Of a stretch of 64,000 nucleotides of DNA, positions 9,031-18,745 are shown piece after piece. The translations under genes and the position numbers were made by a program. This stretch comes from Pseudomonas parasichuanensis (lineage in GTDB: Bacteria; Pseudomonadota; Gammaproteobacteria; Pseudomonadales; Pseudomonadaceae), in assembly GCF_021601385.1 (NCBI RefSeq), contig NZ_BQHO01000012.1, positions 62,001 to 126,000 on the forward strand, given 5' to 3'. The notes below the pieces were generated by a model. That model had not been told where the DNA came from and did no database searches. It saw only the letters and a list, made by a program, of their open reading frames with translations. The stretch's first letter is position 1. The number at the start of each line of letters is the position of its first letter.

Positions 9031-9110
9031 CCTTTCGCGGCTCAAGGCCGCTCCTGCAGAAGGCATTGCGTAGGCACCTGTAGGCGCCGGCCTTGCCGGA
9101 CCGGCCGGAA
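9031..9110. repeat. Degenerate REP pair between ydcS and ydcT
   Basis: TTTCGCGGCTCAAGGCCGCT (from 9033) and an imperfect opposing copy near 9079-9100 resemble the REP type seen elsewhere in the window. Confidence 0.6.
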
Positions 9111-9111
9111 A

Positions 9112-9128
9112 GGGCAGCGCAGCTGCCC
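9112..9128 (-). other. Hairpin downstream of ydcS
   Basis: A GGGCAGC/GCTGCCC stem with a 3-base loop is followed on the minus strand by TTTCC. It may attenuate transcription or protect the ydcS 3' end, giving excess binding protein over transporter. The short T-run makes full termination doubtful. Confidence 0.45.
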
Positions 9129-9167
9129 CAAAATTTCGCAGACGACTTCTAATGCAGCAGGTCGCTC

Positions 9168-10307
9168 TCACCGCCCGCCCATGATCGCGATGTAGTCTTG
9201 GGTCCAGCGGCTATAGGGCACGAACTTGCCGCCCTCGGCCTGCGGGGTCTTCCAGAAGGCGATCTTGTCGAAGTTGTCGAAGCCGTTGGTCTTGCAGCCC
9301 TCGGCCCCCAGCAGTTCGCTGCCGGTACAGGCCGCCGGCACCGCCGGCAACGAGCCGAACCAGGCTGCCACGTCGCCCTGCACCTTGGGCTGCAGCGACC
9401 AGTCCATCCATTTGTAGGCGCAATTGGGGTGCTTGGCCTCGCTGTGCAGCATGGTGGTGTCGGCCCAGCCGGTGGCGCCTTCCTTCGGCACCACCGAGGC
9501 CACCGGCTGCTTGTCGGCCTGCAGCCCGTTGACCATGTAGCCCCACGAACTGGTGGCGGCCACGCCCTCGTTCTTCACGTCGCTCATCTGCACGGTCGCA
9601 TCGTGCCAATAGCGGTGGATCAGCGGCTGTTGCTGACGCAGCAGGTCGAGCACGGCCTTGTATTGCGCTTCGGTGAGTTCGTAGGGATTCTGGATACCCA
9701 GTTCAGGCTTGGCCGATTTGAGATAGAGCGCCGCGTCGGCGATGTAGATCGGCCCGTCGTAGGCCTGCACCCGGCCTTTGTTGGGTTTGCCGTCAGGCAG
9801 GTTCTGCGGTTCGAACACCACGCTCCAGCTGGTCGGCGGCTGCTTGAACACGTTGGTGTTGTACAGCAGCACGTTCGGGCCCCACTGGTAGGGCGTGCCG
9901 TACACCTGGTCCTTGACCACGTACCAGGCGCCGTTGTGCAGGCGCGGGTCGAGGTTCTTCCAGTTGGGAATCAGCGCGGTGTTGATCGGCTGCACCCGCT
10001 TGCCGGCGATCAGCCGCAGCGAAGCGTCGCCCGAGGCGGTCACCAGGTCGTAGCCGCCCTTGGTCATCAGGCTGACCATTTCGTCGGAGGTGGCAGCGGT
10101 CTTCACGCTGACCTTGCAGCCGGTTTCCTTTTCGAAGCCGGTGACCCAGTCGTAGGCCTTGTCGCTTTCACCGCGTTCGATGTAGCCGGGCCAGGCAATG
10201 ATATCCAGCTGCCCCTCGCCGGCACCGAGCTTCTGGGGCAGCCCAGCGGCCTGGGCGCCGGCACTGGCGAGCAGGGCGCCGAGCAAAACGGTCTTGTGCA
10301 CTGACAT
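9168..10307 (-). CDS. ydcS: ABC transporter substrate-binding protein, PotD/YdcS-like
   Basis: 379 aa from the ATG with AGAGGGAA upstream; E. coli YdcS is 381 aa. A cleavable Sec signal (about 1-22, ending AGAQA) precedes a periplasmic binding fold that starts GEGQLDIIAWPGYIERG and includes KTAATSDEMVSLM and GYDLVTASGDASLR. It captures the transported polyamine- or GABA-like ligand for YdcUVT. The direct repeats GATCGCT at 10409-10415 and 10422-10428, about 100 bases upstream of the start, are a possible regulator site. Confidence 0.9.
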   Translation of the reverse strand: MSVHKTVLLGALLASAGAQAAGLPQKLGAGEGQLDIIAWPGYIERGESDKAYDWVTGFEKETGCKVSVKTAATSDEMVSLMTKGGYDLVTASGDASLRLIAGKRVQPINTALIPNWKNLDPRLHNGAWYVVKDQVYGTPYQWGPNVLLYNTNVFKQPPTSWSVVFEPQNLPDGKPNKGRVQAYDGPIYIADAALYLKSAKPELGIQNPYELTEAQYKAVLDLLRQQQPLIHRYWHDATVQMSDVKNEGVAATSSWGYMVNGLQADKQPVASVVPKEGATGWADTTMLHSEAKHPNCAYKWMDWSLQPKVQGDVAAWFGSLPAVPAACTGSELLGAEGCKTNGFDNFDKIAFWKTPQAEGGKFVPYSRWTQDYIAIMGGR

Positions 10308-10408
10308 GTTGTTCCCTCTTGTTGGCAATTGTGATCGGGGCAGACGTCAAGCAAAGCGGTGGTCATGTGGCTGAGTGCTTATAAGGTTTAGCGACTGAAT
10401 CGAGTCTA

Positions 10409-10428
10409 GATCGCTTTTATCGATCGCT
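10409..10428. promoter_or_regulatory. Direct repeats upstream of ydcS
   Basis: Two copies of GATCGCT are spaced 13 bases start to start in an AT-richer part of the 10308-10521 intergenic region between divergent genes. They could bind a regulator of either gene. No regulator is identified. Confidence 0.3.
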
Positions 10429-10521
10429 GATGCAACATCCGGAAGCATTTGCACAGGTGGAGAAACCTGCGCGCCGTCCTACTCTGGTGGCCACTTTTTC
10501 GTACCCGTGGAGGCACACCAG

Positions 10522-11211
10522 ATGAACACCCGAGGTCTGCTCGACCAACTGCTCAAGTCCGGCCAGGAACTGCTCAACAACCAGGCTGGCAAAAGTGCCG
10601 GGCACAAGCCGGCAGGCAACGGCGGCCTGGGCAGCCTGCTCTCCGGTGCCGGTGGTGGCGCCCTGGCGGCCGGCGCCATGGGTTTGCTGCTGGGTAACAA
10701 GAAGGCCCGCAAATACGGCGGCAAGGCGCTCACCTACGGTGGCCTGGCCGCGCTCGGCGTGCTGGCCTACAAGGCTTATGGCAACTGGCAGGCGCGCCAG
10801 GGTGCAGGCGACCAGCCGCCCCAGACACTGGACCGCCTGCCCCCGGCCCAGGCCGAGCAGCACAGCCAGGCGGTGCTGCGGGCGCTGGTGGCGGCGGCCA
10901 AGTCCGACGGCCATATCGACGAGCGTGAGCGGGCATTGATCGAAGGTGAGTTCACCCGCCTGGACAGCGACCGTGAGCTGCAGCACTGGCTGCATGCCGA
11001 GCTGAACAAGCCGTTGGACCCTGCCGAGGTGGCCCGCGCCGCGCAAACTCCGGAAATGGCCGCCGAGATGTACCTGGCCAGCGTGATGATGGTCGACCAG
11101 GAAAACTTCATGGAGCGCGCCTACCTCGACGAACTGGCGCGCCAGCTGCGCCTGGACCCTGCCTTGCGCCAGGAACTGGAGAATCAGGTCAGGCTTGCCG
11201 CGGGCCAGTGA
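10522..11211 (+). CDS. DUF533 (YebE-like) inner-membrane protein with TerB-like domain
   Basis: 229 aa. The start is chosen because GGAGG lies eight bases before this ATG. The N-terminus (MNTRGLLDQLLKSGQELL) is an amphipathic helix. A Gly/Ala-rich region (about 40-90) contains one or two short membrane segments. The C-terminal half (about 120-225) resembles TerB, with ALVAAAKSDGHIDERERALIEGEF. E. coli YebE belongs to envelope stress regulons; its molecular function is not known. It lies alone ahead of the wsp operon on the same strand. Confidence 0.8.
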   Translation: MNTRGLLDQLLKSGQELLNNQAGKSAGHKPAGNGGLGSLLSGAGGGALAAGAMGLLLGNKKARKYGGKALTYGGLAALGVLAYKAYGNWQARQGAGDQPPQTLDRLPPAQAEQHSQAVLRALVAAAKSDGHIDERERALIEGEFTRLDSDRELQHWLHAELNKPLDPAEVARAAQTPEMAAEMYLASVMMVDQENFMERAYLDELARQLRLDPALRQELENQVRLAAGQ

Positions 11212-11337
11212 ACAGGTACTTGGCCACTTCAATAGGCATGAAGGCCTGAATACAGCAGCATTCAGCCGCAAAAGCGTAGGAAGCCTGGGCTATACTTCGG
11301 CGATTTTTCCCGCTCGTATCGAATTCCTGAGGGCTGA

Positions 11338-12963
11338 ATGTTGAAGAACTGGACCTTGCGCCAACGGATCCTGGCAAGTTTCGCCGTGATCATCGCCATC
11401 ATGCTGCTGATGATCGTGGCCGCCTATTCGCGGCTGGTGGCGATCGAGTCCAGTGAGGAAGCCGTTGGGTCCGACAGCATTCCCGGCGTCTACTACAGCT
11501 CGATGATCCGCAGCGCCTGGGTCGACAGCTACGTCACCAGCCAGCAGCTGGTGGGGTTGTCCAACCACCGCGAAATCACCTCGGCCGACATGGAGCTGTT
11601 CAAGAGCTTCGATGACCGCCTCAAGCAGCACATGGCCAGCTATCAGGCCACCATTCGTGACCCCGCCGACCAGGCTGCCTTCGACGACTTCACGCGCCTT
11701 GAAGAGGGCTATGTGAAGATCGTCGACCAGGTCCTGGAGACTTACCGCCAGAAGAACTACGTCGAGGCCCAGCGCCTGATTGCCGAGGTGCTGACCCCGG
11801 CCTGGGTGGATGGGCGCAAGCACCTGAACGGCGTGATCGAGCGCAACCGTGAATCGGCCGATGCCGCCACCAACGACATTGTCAGCGCCGTGGCTACCGC
11901 CAAGGGCAGCATGATCGTCTCGCTGCTGCTGGCGATCGTCGCCGCGGGTATCTGCGGCTTGCTGCTGATGCGCGCGATCAGCGCGCCCATGCAGCGCATC
12001 GTGCATGCCCTCGACCGCCTGCGTTCGGGCGACTTGAGCATGCGCCTGAGCCTGGACCGCAAGGACGAGTTCGGCGCCATCGAGGGCGGCTTCAACGAGA
12101 TGGCCGAGTCGCTGGCCGGCCTGGTGTCGCAGGCCCAGCGCTCGTCGGTGCAGGTAACCACCTCGGTCACCGAAATCGCCGCCACTTCCAAGCAGCAGCA
12201 GGCCACCGCCACCGAAACCGCCGCCACCACCACCGAGATCGGCGCCACCTCCCGTGAGATCGCCGCCACCTCCCGTGACCTGGTGCGCACCATGACCGAA
12301 GTCACCTCGTCGGCCGACCAGGCCTCGAGCCTGGCCGGTGCCGGGCAGCAGGGCCTGGCGCGCATGGAAGAGACCATGCACCAGGTGATGGGCGCCGCCG
12401 ACCTGGTCAATGCCAAGCTGGCGATCCTCAACGAGAAGGCCAGCAATATCACCCAGATGGTGGTGACCATCGTCAAGGTCGCCGACCAGACCAACCTGCT
12501 GTCGCTCAATGCCGCCATCGAAGCGGAAAAGGCCGGCGAATACGGCCGTGGCTTCGCCGTGGTGGCCACCGAAGTGCGCCGCCTGGCCGACCAGACCGCC
12601 GTGGCCACCTACGACATCGAACAGATGGTGCGCGAGATCCAGTCGGCCGTTTCGGCCGGGGTGATGGGCATGGACAAGTTCTCCGAAGAGGTGCGCCGCG
12701 GCATGTTCGAGGTGCAGCAGGTGGGCGAACAGCTCAGCCAGATCATCAACCAGGTACAGGCCCTGGCACCGCGCGTGCTGATGGTCAACGAAGGCATGCA
12801 GGCCCAGGCCACCGGCGCCGAACAGATCAACCAGGCCCTGGCCCAGCTCAGCGATGCCAGCACCCAGACCGTGGAATCGCTGCGCCAGGCCAGCTTCGCC
12901 ATCGACGAGCTGAGCCAGGTGGCCGCCGGGCTGCGTGGCGGTGTGTCGCGCTTCAAAGTCTGA
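11338..12963 (+). CDS. wspA: Surface-sensing methyl-accepting chemoreceptor WspA
   Basis: 541 aa. TM1 (about 10-31), a periplasmic four-helix ligand domain (about 32-185), TM2 (about 190-212) and HAMP (about 213-266) precede a cytoplasmic coiled coil. Its highly conserved tip is [21 protein letters not shown] followed by [18 protein letters not shown]. In P. aeruginosa WspA responds to surface growth and activates WspE through the CheW-like proteins. It heads an eight-kb operon; spacing to wspB is five bases. Confidence 0.95.
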   Translation: MLKNWTLRQRILASFAVIIAIMLLMIVAAYSRLVAIESSEEAVGSDSIPGVYYSSMIRSAWVDSYVTSQQLVGLSNHREITSADMELFKSFDDRLKQHMASYQATIRDPADQAAFDDFTRLEEGYVKIVDQVLETYRQKNYVEAQRLIAEVLTPAWVDGRKHLNGVIERNRESADAATNDIVSAVATAKGSMIVSLLLAIVAAGICGLLLMRAISAPMQRIVHALDRLRSGDLSMRLSLDRKDEFGAIEGGFNEMAESLAGLVSQAQRSSVQVTTSVTEIAATSKQQQATATETAATTTEIGATSREIAATSRDLVRTMTEVTSSADQASSLAGAGQQGLARMEETMHQVMGAADLVNAKLAILNEKASNITQMVVTIVKVADQTNLLSLNAAIEAEKAGEYGRGFAVVATEVRRLADQTAVATYDIEQMVREIQSAVSAGVMGMDKFSEEVRRGMFEVQQVGEQLSQIINQVQALAPRVLMVNEGMQAQATGAEQINQALAQLSDASTQTVESLRQASFAIDELSQVAAGLRGGVSRFKV

Positions 12964-12968
12964 CGCCG

Positions 12969-13490
12969 ATGACCGACCTGCATCCCCGTGAGGACCGCGC
13001 GGCCACCGACAAGGGCGCGCTCTACCTGCAGTTCCGGATCGCCGCGCAACGCTTCGCCCTGGACGTGCGCGAAGTGATCGAGGTACTGCCGCGGCGCCCG
13101 CTCAAACCCATCGCCCAGGCCCCGGCCTGGGTCGTCGGCGTGCTCGCCCACCGTGGCGCGCTGGTGCCGGTGATCGATGTGTCGGCACTGAGTTTTGGCA
13201 CCCCGGCGGTTTCACGCGGCAGCACCCGCCTGGTGCTGGTGCACTACCGCGGCGACCCGCAGCGCCCTGACCTGCAGTTGGGGTTGATCCTGGAACAGGC
13301 CACCGAGACCCTGCGTTGCCGGCCCGACGAGTTCCAGCCCTATGGCCTGGACAACGCCGAGGCCCCTTACCTGGGGCCGGTGCGCCAGGACGTGCAGGGG
13401 TTGGTGCAGCGTATCCGTGTCGACGACCTGCTGCCGGCCACGGTACGCCAGCTGTTGTACCCCAGCGAAGTGGGGCAGGTGCCAACATGA
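12969..13490 (+). CDS. wspB: CheW-like coupling protein WspB
   Basis: 173 aa, a single CheW domain (YLQFRIAAQRFALDVREVIEVLPRRPLKPI ... WVVGVLAHRGALVPVIDV). It couples the WspA receptor to the WspE kinase. Its stop overlaps the wspC start (ATGA), indicating translational coupling. Confidence 0.93.
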   Translation: MTDLHPREDRAATDKGALYLQFRIAAQRFALDVREVIEVLPRRPLKPIAQAPAWVVGVLAHRGALVPVIDVSALSFGTPAVSRGSTRLVLVHYRGDPQRPDLQLGLILEQATETLRCRPDEFQPYGLDNAEAPYLGPVRQDVQGLVQRIRVDDLLPATVRQLLYPSEVGQVPT

Positions 13491-14734
13491 CCGGGCAACG
13501 TTTCTTCCGCTTCCTGCAGGAACGTATCGGCCTGGACGTGGAGTCGGTCGGCGCGCCGATGATCGAGCGGGCCCTGCGCCAGCGCTGCGTTGCCTTGCAG
13601 GCCAGCGACCTGGACGATTACTGGCTGCGCCTGCAGCAGTCGGCGAGCGAGCAGCAGGCCCTGATCGAGGCGGTCATCGTCCCGGAAACCTGGTTCTTTC
13701 GTTACCCCGAATCCTTTACCGCGCTGGTGGAGCTGGCTCACAAGCGCGTGGCTGAACTGGCCGGTGCCCGGCCGCTGCGTATCCTCAGCCTGCCGTGTTC
13801 GACCGGTGAGGAGCCGTATTCCATCGCCATGGCCCTGCTCGACGGCGGGGTCGCAGCGCACGCCTTCGCGGTCGATGGCATCGATATCAGCCCCAACTCG
13901 GTAGCCAGGGCCGAACAGGCGTTGTACGGGCGCAATTCGTTCCGTGGCAGCGAGCTGGCCTTCCGCGGGCGGCATTTCAGCGAAGCCGGCGACGTACACC
14001 GGCTTGACGAGCGGGTGCGCCAGCAGGTCAACCTGAAAGTCGGCAACGTGCTGGACCCGGCGCTCAAGGCCCGTGACGGCCAGTACGATTTCGTGTTCTG
14101 CCGCAACCTGTTGATCTATTTCGATGTGCCCACCCAGCAACGGGTGTTCGAGGTGCTCAAGCAACTGACCCATGCCGAGGGCGTGCTGTTCATCGGCCCG
14201 GCCGAGGGCAGCCTGCTGGCGCGCCTGGGCATGCGGCCGCTGGGCATTGCCCAGTCATTCGCCTATGTGCGCCAGGCTGACCCCGCGCCAGCCCCGGCGG
14301 ACAAACCGCTGCCGACCATTCGCCCCCCGTTGCCGCCGTTGCCCAAGCTGGTGACGCAGCCCTTGCGCCCGGCGAGGCCGTCGATGGCCGCCCCGGTCAC
14401 TGCCGAACCGCGTGAAAGCGAAGCGCAACTGCTGGCGGCCATCGCAAGGCACGCTAACGCCGGCGACAGCCAGCAGGCCCGGGCCGACTGCGAGCGCTAC
14501 CTGCGCCAGTTCGAACCCAAGGCGCAGGTGTATTACTGGCTGGGGCTGCTCAGCGATACCGACGGCGATGCCACGCAGGCCATCACCCATTACCGCAAGG
14601 CGCTGTACTTGCAGCCCCAGCACCCGGAAGCGCTGGTGCACCTGGCTGCCCTGCTGGCCTCGCAAGGTGACGAGGCGGGCGCCCGACGCCTGCAGGAGCG
14701 CGCGGCGCGGGCCGGCCGGGAGGCTGAACGATGA
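13487..14734 (+). CDS. wspC: CheR-type receptor methyltransferase with TPR, WspC
   Basis: 415 aa from the ATG that overlaps the wspB stop. The CheR catalytic core (about 1-260) has ETWFFRYPESF, the SAM-binding LSLPCSTGEEPYSIAMALL and FVFCRNLLIYFD. A proline-rich linker (about 265-310) leads to a C-terminal tetratricopeptide segment (ARADCERYLRQFEPKAQVYYWLGLLSDTDG and following). It methylates WspA glutamates and is needed for signalling; WspF opposes it. It overlaps wspD by four bases. Confidence 0.93.
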   Translation: MTGQRFFRFLQERIGLDVESVGAPMIERALRQRCVALQASDLDDYWLRLQQSASEQQALIEAVIVPETWFFRYPESFTALVELAHKRVAELAGARPLRILSLPCSTGEEPYSIAMALLDGGVAAHAFAVDGIDISPNSVARAEQALYGRNSFRGSELAFRGRHFSEAGDVHRLDERVRQQVNLKVGNVLDPALKARDGQYDFVFCRNLLIYFDVPTQQRVFEVLKQLTHAEGVLFIGPAEGSLLARLGMRPLGIAQSFAYVRQADPAPAPADKPLPTIRPPLPPLPKLVTQPLRPARPSMAAPVTAEPRESEAQLLAAIARHANAGDSQQARADCERYLRQFEPKAQVYYWLGLLSDTDGDATQAITHYRKALYLQPQHPEALVHLAALLASQGDEAGARRLQERAARAGREAER

Positions 14735-15399
14735 GCAGCGGATACGACATGCAACTGATCGCCCAAGACGATGGCGAAGCCATCGACGATTGCTGGAACC
14801 GCATCGGGGTACACGGCGACAAGCAGTGCCCGCTGCTGGAGCGGCATATCCACTGCCGTAATTGCGAGGTGCATGCGGCGGCGGCCACGCGTTTGCTGGA
14901 TCGCTACGCGCAGGTGCTCGACGAACAGGAGCAAACGCTGCCGCTGGCCGAGTGCGCAGTCGGGCGCTCCATGCTGCTGTTCCGGCTGGGTGAGGAATGG
15001 TTGGCGCTGGCCACGGCCTGCCTGGCCGAAATCGCCCCGCTGCAGCCGGTGCATTCGTTGCCGCATCAACGCTCGCGCGTGCTGCAGGGGGTGGCCAACG
15101 TGCGCGGTGCGCTGGTGCCGTGCCTGTCACTGGCGGAGCTGTTGAGCGTGCCGGGTGAGGCCAGCAGCGAGCGTAGCGGGCGAGCCATGCCGCGCATGCT
15201 GATCCTGGCTGCCCAAGGCGGTCCGGTGGTGGTACCGGTAGAGGAGATCGACGGCATCCATCGGCTGGACCCCGGGCAGTTGCACGAGGGCCGTGACACC
15301 GCCCACTTCACTGCCGCGGTGCTGCAGTGGCGAGGCCGCAGCGTGCGGGTCCTGGATGAGCAACACCTTCTGCAAGCCGTGAAGCGGAGCCTGTCATGA
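14731..15399 (+). CDS. wspD: CheW-like coupling protein WspD with N-terminal Cys/His motif
   Basis: 222 aa. Residues about 75-220 form a CheW domain (MLLFRLGEEWLALATACLAEIAPLQPVHSLPH ... VLQGVANVRGALVPCLSLAELL). The N-terminal extension contains Cys21, Cys33, His39, His41, Cys42, Cys45 and His48, a spacing that could bind a metal. A second coupling protein beside WspB is standard for this operon. It overlaps both neighbours by four bases. Confidence 0.93.
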   Translation: MSSGYDMQLIAQDDGEAIDDCWNRIGVHGDKQCPLLERHIHCRNCEVHAAAATRLLDRYAQVLDEQEQTLPLAECAVGRSMLLFRLGEEWLALATACLAEIAPLQPVHSLPHQRSRVLQGVANVRGALVPCLSLAELLSVPGEASSERSGRAMPRMLILAAQGGPVVVPVEEIDGIHRLDPGQLHEGRDTAHFTAAVLQWRGRSVRVLDEQHLLQAVKRSLS

Positions 15400-17684
15400 C
15401 CCCGGAGCAAATGCGCGACGCTTCGTTGCTGGAGCTGTTCAGCCTGGAGGCCGAAGCCCAGACTCAGGTGCTCAGTGCCGGCCTGATGGCACTGGAGCGC
15501 AACCCCGGCCAGGCCGACCAGCTCGAGGCCTGCATGCGCGCGGCCCACTCGCTCAAGGGCGCGGCGCGGATCGTCGGAATCGATGCCGGCGTCAGCGTCG
15601 CCCACGTGATGGAAGACTGCCTGGTGGCTGCGCAGGAAGGGCGCCTGCTGTTGCGCCCGGAGCATATCGACGCGCTGCTGCAAGGCACCGACTTGTTGAT
15701 GCGCATCGCCACGCCGGGCGATGCGGCAGGCGAAAACCTGGTGCCGGTGTTCCTCGCGCAGATGGCCGGGCTACTGGATTCGCCGCCGTCGGCCACGCCG
15801 GTCGCGGCGCCCTTGTCGAGTGCAACGCCGCCAGCCATGGCTGCGCCGCCGTCGGCCATCGAGCCGGAGCCGGTCGTCGAGCCGGAGCCTGAGCCTGTAG
15901 TCCGGCCGAGGGCCGGCAAACGCGGTGGCGAAGGTGGCGAGCGGGTGCTGCGGGTCACCGCCGACCGACTCAACAGCCTGCTCGACCTGTCGAGCAAGTC
16001 GCTGGTCGAAACCCAGCGCCTGAAGCCCTACCTGGCGACCTTGCAGCGCCTCAAGCGCATGCACGGCCAGGGCATGCGCGCCCTGGATGGGCTGAAAACC
16101 CAGCTCGAAGACAGTGGCCAGGGCCCGGAAGTGCTCGAGGCCCTGGCCCAGACCCAGCAACTGCTGGCCGAAACCCAGCAGATCCTGTTGCAGCAGGCCG
16201 CCGATCTCGACGAGTTCGGCTGGCAGGCCAGCCAGCGTGCCCAGTTGCTGTACGACACCGCATTGGCCTGCCGCATGCGTCCGTTTGCCGATGTGCTGAC
16301 CGGGCAGAGCCGCATGGTGCGGGACCTGGGGCGTTCGCTGGACAAGCCGGTGCGGCTGGTGGTCGAAGGCGAGAAGACCCAGGTCGATCGCGACGTGCTG
16401 GAAAAACTCGAAGCGCCGCTGACCCACCTGCTGCGCAACGCCGTCGACCATGGCATCGAACTGCCCGAAAGGCGCCTGCTGGCCGGTAAGCCCGACGAAG
16501 GCACGGTGCGCCTGCGGGCCTCACACCAGGCCGGGCTGCTGATCCTCGAACTGGCTGACGATGGCGCCGGCATCGACCTTGAGCGCTTGCGCCGCAGTAT
16601 TGTCGAACGCGCGCTGTCGCCGGCCGAAACCGTGGCGCAGATGAGCGAGGCCGAGTTGCTCACCTTCCTGTTCCTGCCCGGCTTCAGCCTGCGCGACACG
16701 GTCACCGAAGTGTCCGGGCGCGGGGTCGGCCTGGATGCGGTGCAGCACATGGTCCGCGAACTGCGCGGCTCGATCGAGCTGACCCAGGTGGCCGGGCAGG
16801 GCTGCTGCTTCCACCTGGAGGTGCCGCTGACACTGTCGGTGGTGCGCAGCCTGGTGGTGGAGGTGGGCGGTGAGGCCTATGCCTTCCCGCTGGCGCATAT
16901 CGAGCGCACCCTCGATGTGCCGGCAGAAAACATCGTGCAGATCGAAGGGCGCCAGCATTTCTGGCATGAGGATCGCCACATCGGCCTGGTCGCCGCCAGC
17001 CAGTTGCTCAATCGGCCGGCGGCGCAGGACTCAGGCCAGAACCTGCGGGTGGTGGTGATTCGCGAGCGAGACCAGCTCTACGGCGTGGCCGTCGAGCGCC
17101 TGATCGGCGAACGGGTGCTGGTGGTGATGCCGCTCGACCCGCGCCTGGGCAAGGTCCAGGACATTTCTGCCGGCGCCTTGCTCGACGATGGCTCGGTCGT
17201 GCTGATCATCGATGTCGAGGACCTGCTGCGCTCGGTGGACAAGCTGCTCAGCACTGGCCGCCTGGAGCGCATCGAACGTGGCGGCCAGCACGGCCGGGGC
17301 ATTGCACGCCGGCGTGTGCTGGTGGTCGATGACTCGCTTACCGTGCGCGAGCTGCAACGCAAGCTGCTTGGCAACCGTGGCTACGAAGTGGCCGTGGCGG
17401 TGGACGGCATGGATGGCTGGAACGCCCTGCGCAGCGATGACTTCGACCTGCTGATCACCGACATCGACATGCCGCGCATGGACGGTATCGAACTGGTCAC
17501 CCTGGTGCGCCGCGACCAGCGCCTGCAATCGTTGCCGGTGATGGTGGTGTCGTACAAGGACCGGGAAGAAGACCGGCGTCGTGGACTTGATGCCGGCGCC
17601 GACTATTATCTGGCCAAGGCCAGCTTCCATGACGATGCGTTGCTGGACGCCGTAGAGGAGCTGATCGGAGGTGCCCAGGGATGA
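15396..17684 (+). CDS. wspE: Hybrid CheA-type histidine kinase/response regulator WspE
   Basis: 762 aa. The HPt domain carries the phosphorylated His51 (AAHSLKGAARIVG). A Pro/Glu-rich linker (about 130-175) takes the place of a P2 domain. Next come dimerisation and HATPase regions (LEAPLTHLLRNAVDHGIELPERR; GRGVGLDAVQ), a CheW-like domain (about 475-610), and a C-terminal receiver (about 645-762) with VVDDSLTVREL and phospho-acceptor Asp689 (LLITDIDMPRMDG). It phosphorylates WspR and WspF. It overlaps wspF by four bases. Confidence 0.95.
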   Translation: MTPEQMRDASLLELFSLEAEAQTQVLSAGLMALERNPGQADQLEACMRAAHSLKGAARIVGIDAGVSVAHVMEDCLVAAQEGRLLLRPEHIDALLQGTDLLMRIATPGDAAGENLVPVFLAQMAGLLDSPPSATPVAAPLSSATPPAMAAPPSAIEPEPVVEPEPEPVVRPRAGKRGGEGGERVLRVTADRLNSLLDLSSKSLVETQRLKPYLATLQRLKRMHGQGMRALDGLKTQLEDSGQGPEVLEALAQTQQLLAETQQILLQQAADLDEFGWQASQRAQLLYDTALACRMRPFADVLTGQSRMVRDLGRSLDKPVRLVVEGEKTQVDRDVLEKLEAPLTHLLRNAVDHGIELPERRLLAGKPDEGTVRLRASHQAGLLILELADDGAGIDLERLRRSIVERALSPAETVAQMSEAELLTFLFLPGFSLRDTVTEVSGRGVGLDAVQHMVRELRGSIELTQVAGQGCCFHLEVPLTLSVVRSLVVEVGGEAYAFPLAHIERTLDVPAENIVQIEGRQHFWHEDRHIGLVAASQLLNRPAAQDSGQNLRVVVIRERDQLYGVAVERLIGERVLVVMPLDPRLGKVQDISAGALLDDGSVVLIIDVEDLLRSVDKLLSTGRLERIERGGQHGRGIARRRVLVVDDSLTVRELQRKLLGNRGYEVAVAVDGMDGWNALRSDDFDLLITDIDMPRMDGIELVTLVRRDQRLQSLPVMVVSYKDREEDRRRGLDAGADYYLAKASFHDDALLDAVEELIGGAQG

Positions 17685-18694
17685 AGATCGCCATCGTCAA
17701 TGACATGCCCATGGCTGTGGAGGCCCTGCGTCGGGCGCTGGCCTTCGAGCCTGCGCATGAGGTGGTGTGGGTCGCCGGCAACGGCGCCGAGGCGGTGCAG
17801 CGCTGTGCCGAGCAGCTCCCGGACCTGATCCTGATGGACCTGATCATGCCGGTGATGGACGGTGTGGAGGCGACCCGGCGGATCATGGCCGAGACCCCCT
17901 GCGCCATCGTCATCGTCACGGTCGACCGCAAGCAGAACGTGCACCGGGTCTTCGAGGCCATGGGCCATGGCGCGCTGGATGTGGTCGACACGCCGGCGCT
18001 GGGTGCGGGCGATGCCCGTGAGGCGGCGGCGCCGTTGCTGCGCAAGATCCTCAATATCGGTTGGCTGATCGGCCAGCAACGGCCCAGCGCACCGCCGGCC
18101 GTGCGTACGCCGTTGCGTGAGGCGTCCCAGCGCCGCGGCCTGGTGGCCATCGGCTCTTCGGCTGGCGGGCCAGCGGCGCTGGAAATACTGCTCAAAGGGC
18201 TGCCCAAGGCCTTCCCGGCGGCTATCGTACTGGTCCAGCACGTTGACCAGGTGTTCGCCGGCGGCATGGCCGAATGGCTCAGCACGGCGAGCGGCCTGCC
18301 GGTACGCCTGGCCCGTGAGGGCGAACCGCCGCAGCCGGGGCAGGTCCTGCTGGCCGGCACCAACCACCATATTCGCCTGCTGCATAACGGCCAGTTGGCC
18401 TACACTGCCGAGCCGGTCAATGAAATCTACCGGCCTTCGATCGATGTGTTCTTCGAAAGCGTGGCGCGCTACTGGTCGGGCGATGCGGTGGGCGTGCTGC
18501 TCACCGGCATGGGCCGCGATGGTGCCCAGGGCCTGAAGCTGATGCGTCAGCAGGGGTTTCTGACCATCGCCCAGGACCAGCAGAGCAGTGCGGTGTACGG
18601 CATGCCCAAGGCCGCTGCAGCCATCGACGCTGCAGTGGAAATCCGCCCGCTGGAACGCATCGCCGGGCGACTGACGGAACTCTTTTCGAAATGA
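17681..18694 (+). CDS. wspF: CheB-type receptor methylesterase WspF
   Basis: 337 aa. The N-terminal receiver has phospho-acceptor Asp53 (LILMDLIMPVMDG). The C-terminal methylesterase has the catalytic serine region AIGSSAGGPAALE (Ser159/160), VLVQHVDQVFAGGMAEWL and LLTGMGRDGAQGLKLMRQQG. It demethylates WspA and resets the system. In P. aeruginosa and P. fluorescens its loss gives wrinkly, high c-di-GMP variants. The reading frame is intact here. Confidence 0.95.
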   Translation: MKIAIVNDMPMAVEALRRALAFEPAHEVVWVAGNGAEAVQRCAEQLPDLILMDLIMPVMDGVEATRRIMAETPCAIVIVTVDRKQNVHRVFEAMGHGALDVVDTPALGAGDAREAAAPLLRKILNIGWLIGQQRPSAPPAVRTPLREASQRRGLVAIGSSAGGPAALEILLKGLPKAFPAAIVLVQHVDQVFAGGMAEWLSTASGLPVRLAREGEPPQPGQVLLAGTNHHIRLLHNGQLAYTAEPVNEIYRPSIDVFFESVARYWSGDAVGVLLTGMGRDGAQGLKLMRQQGFLTIAQDQQSSAVYGMPKAAAAIDAAVEIRPLERIAGRLTELFSK

Positions 18695-18745
18695 CGACAC
18701 GTATTGAGGCACGCCGCCTGGCGCGACGTGACCGGGTGACCCGCA

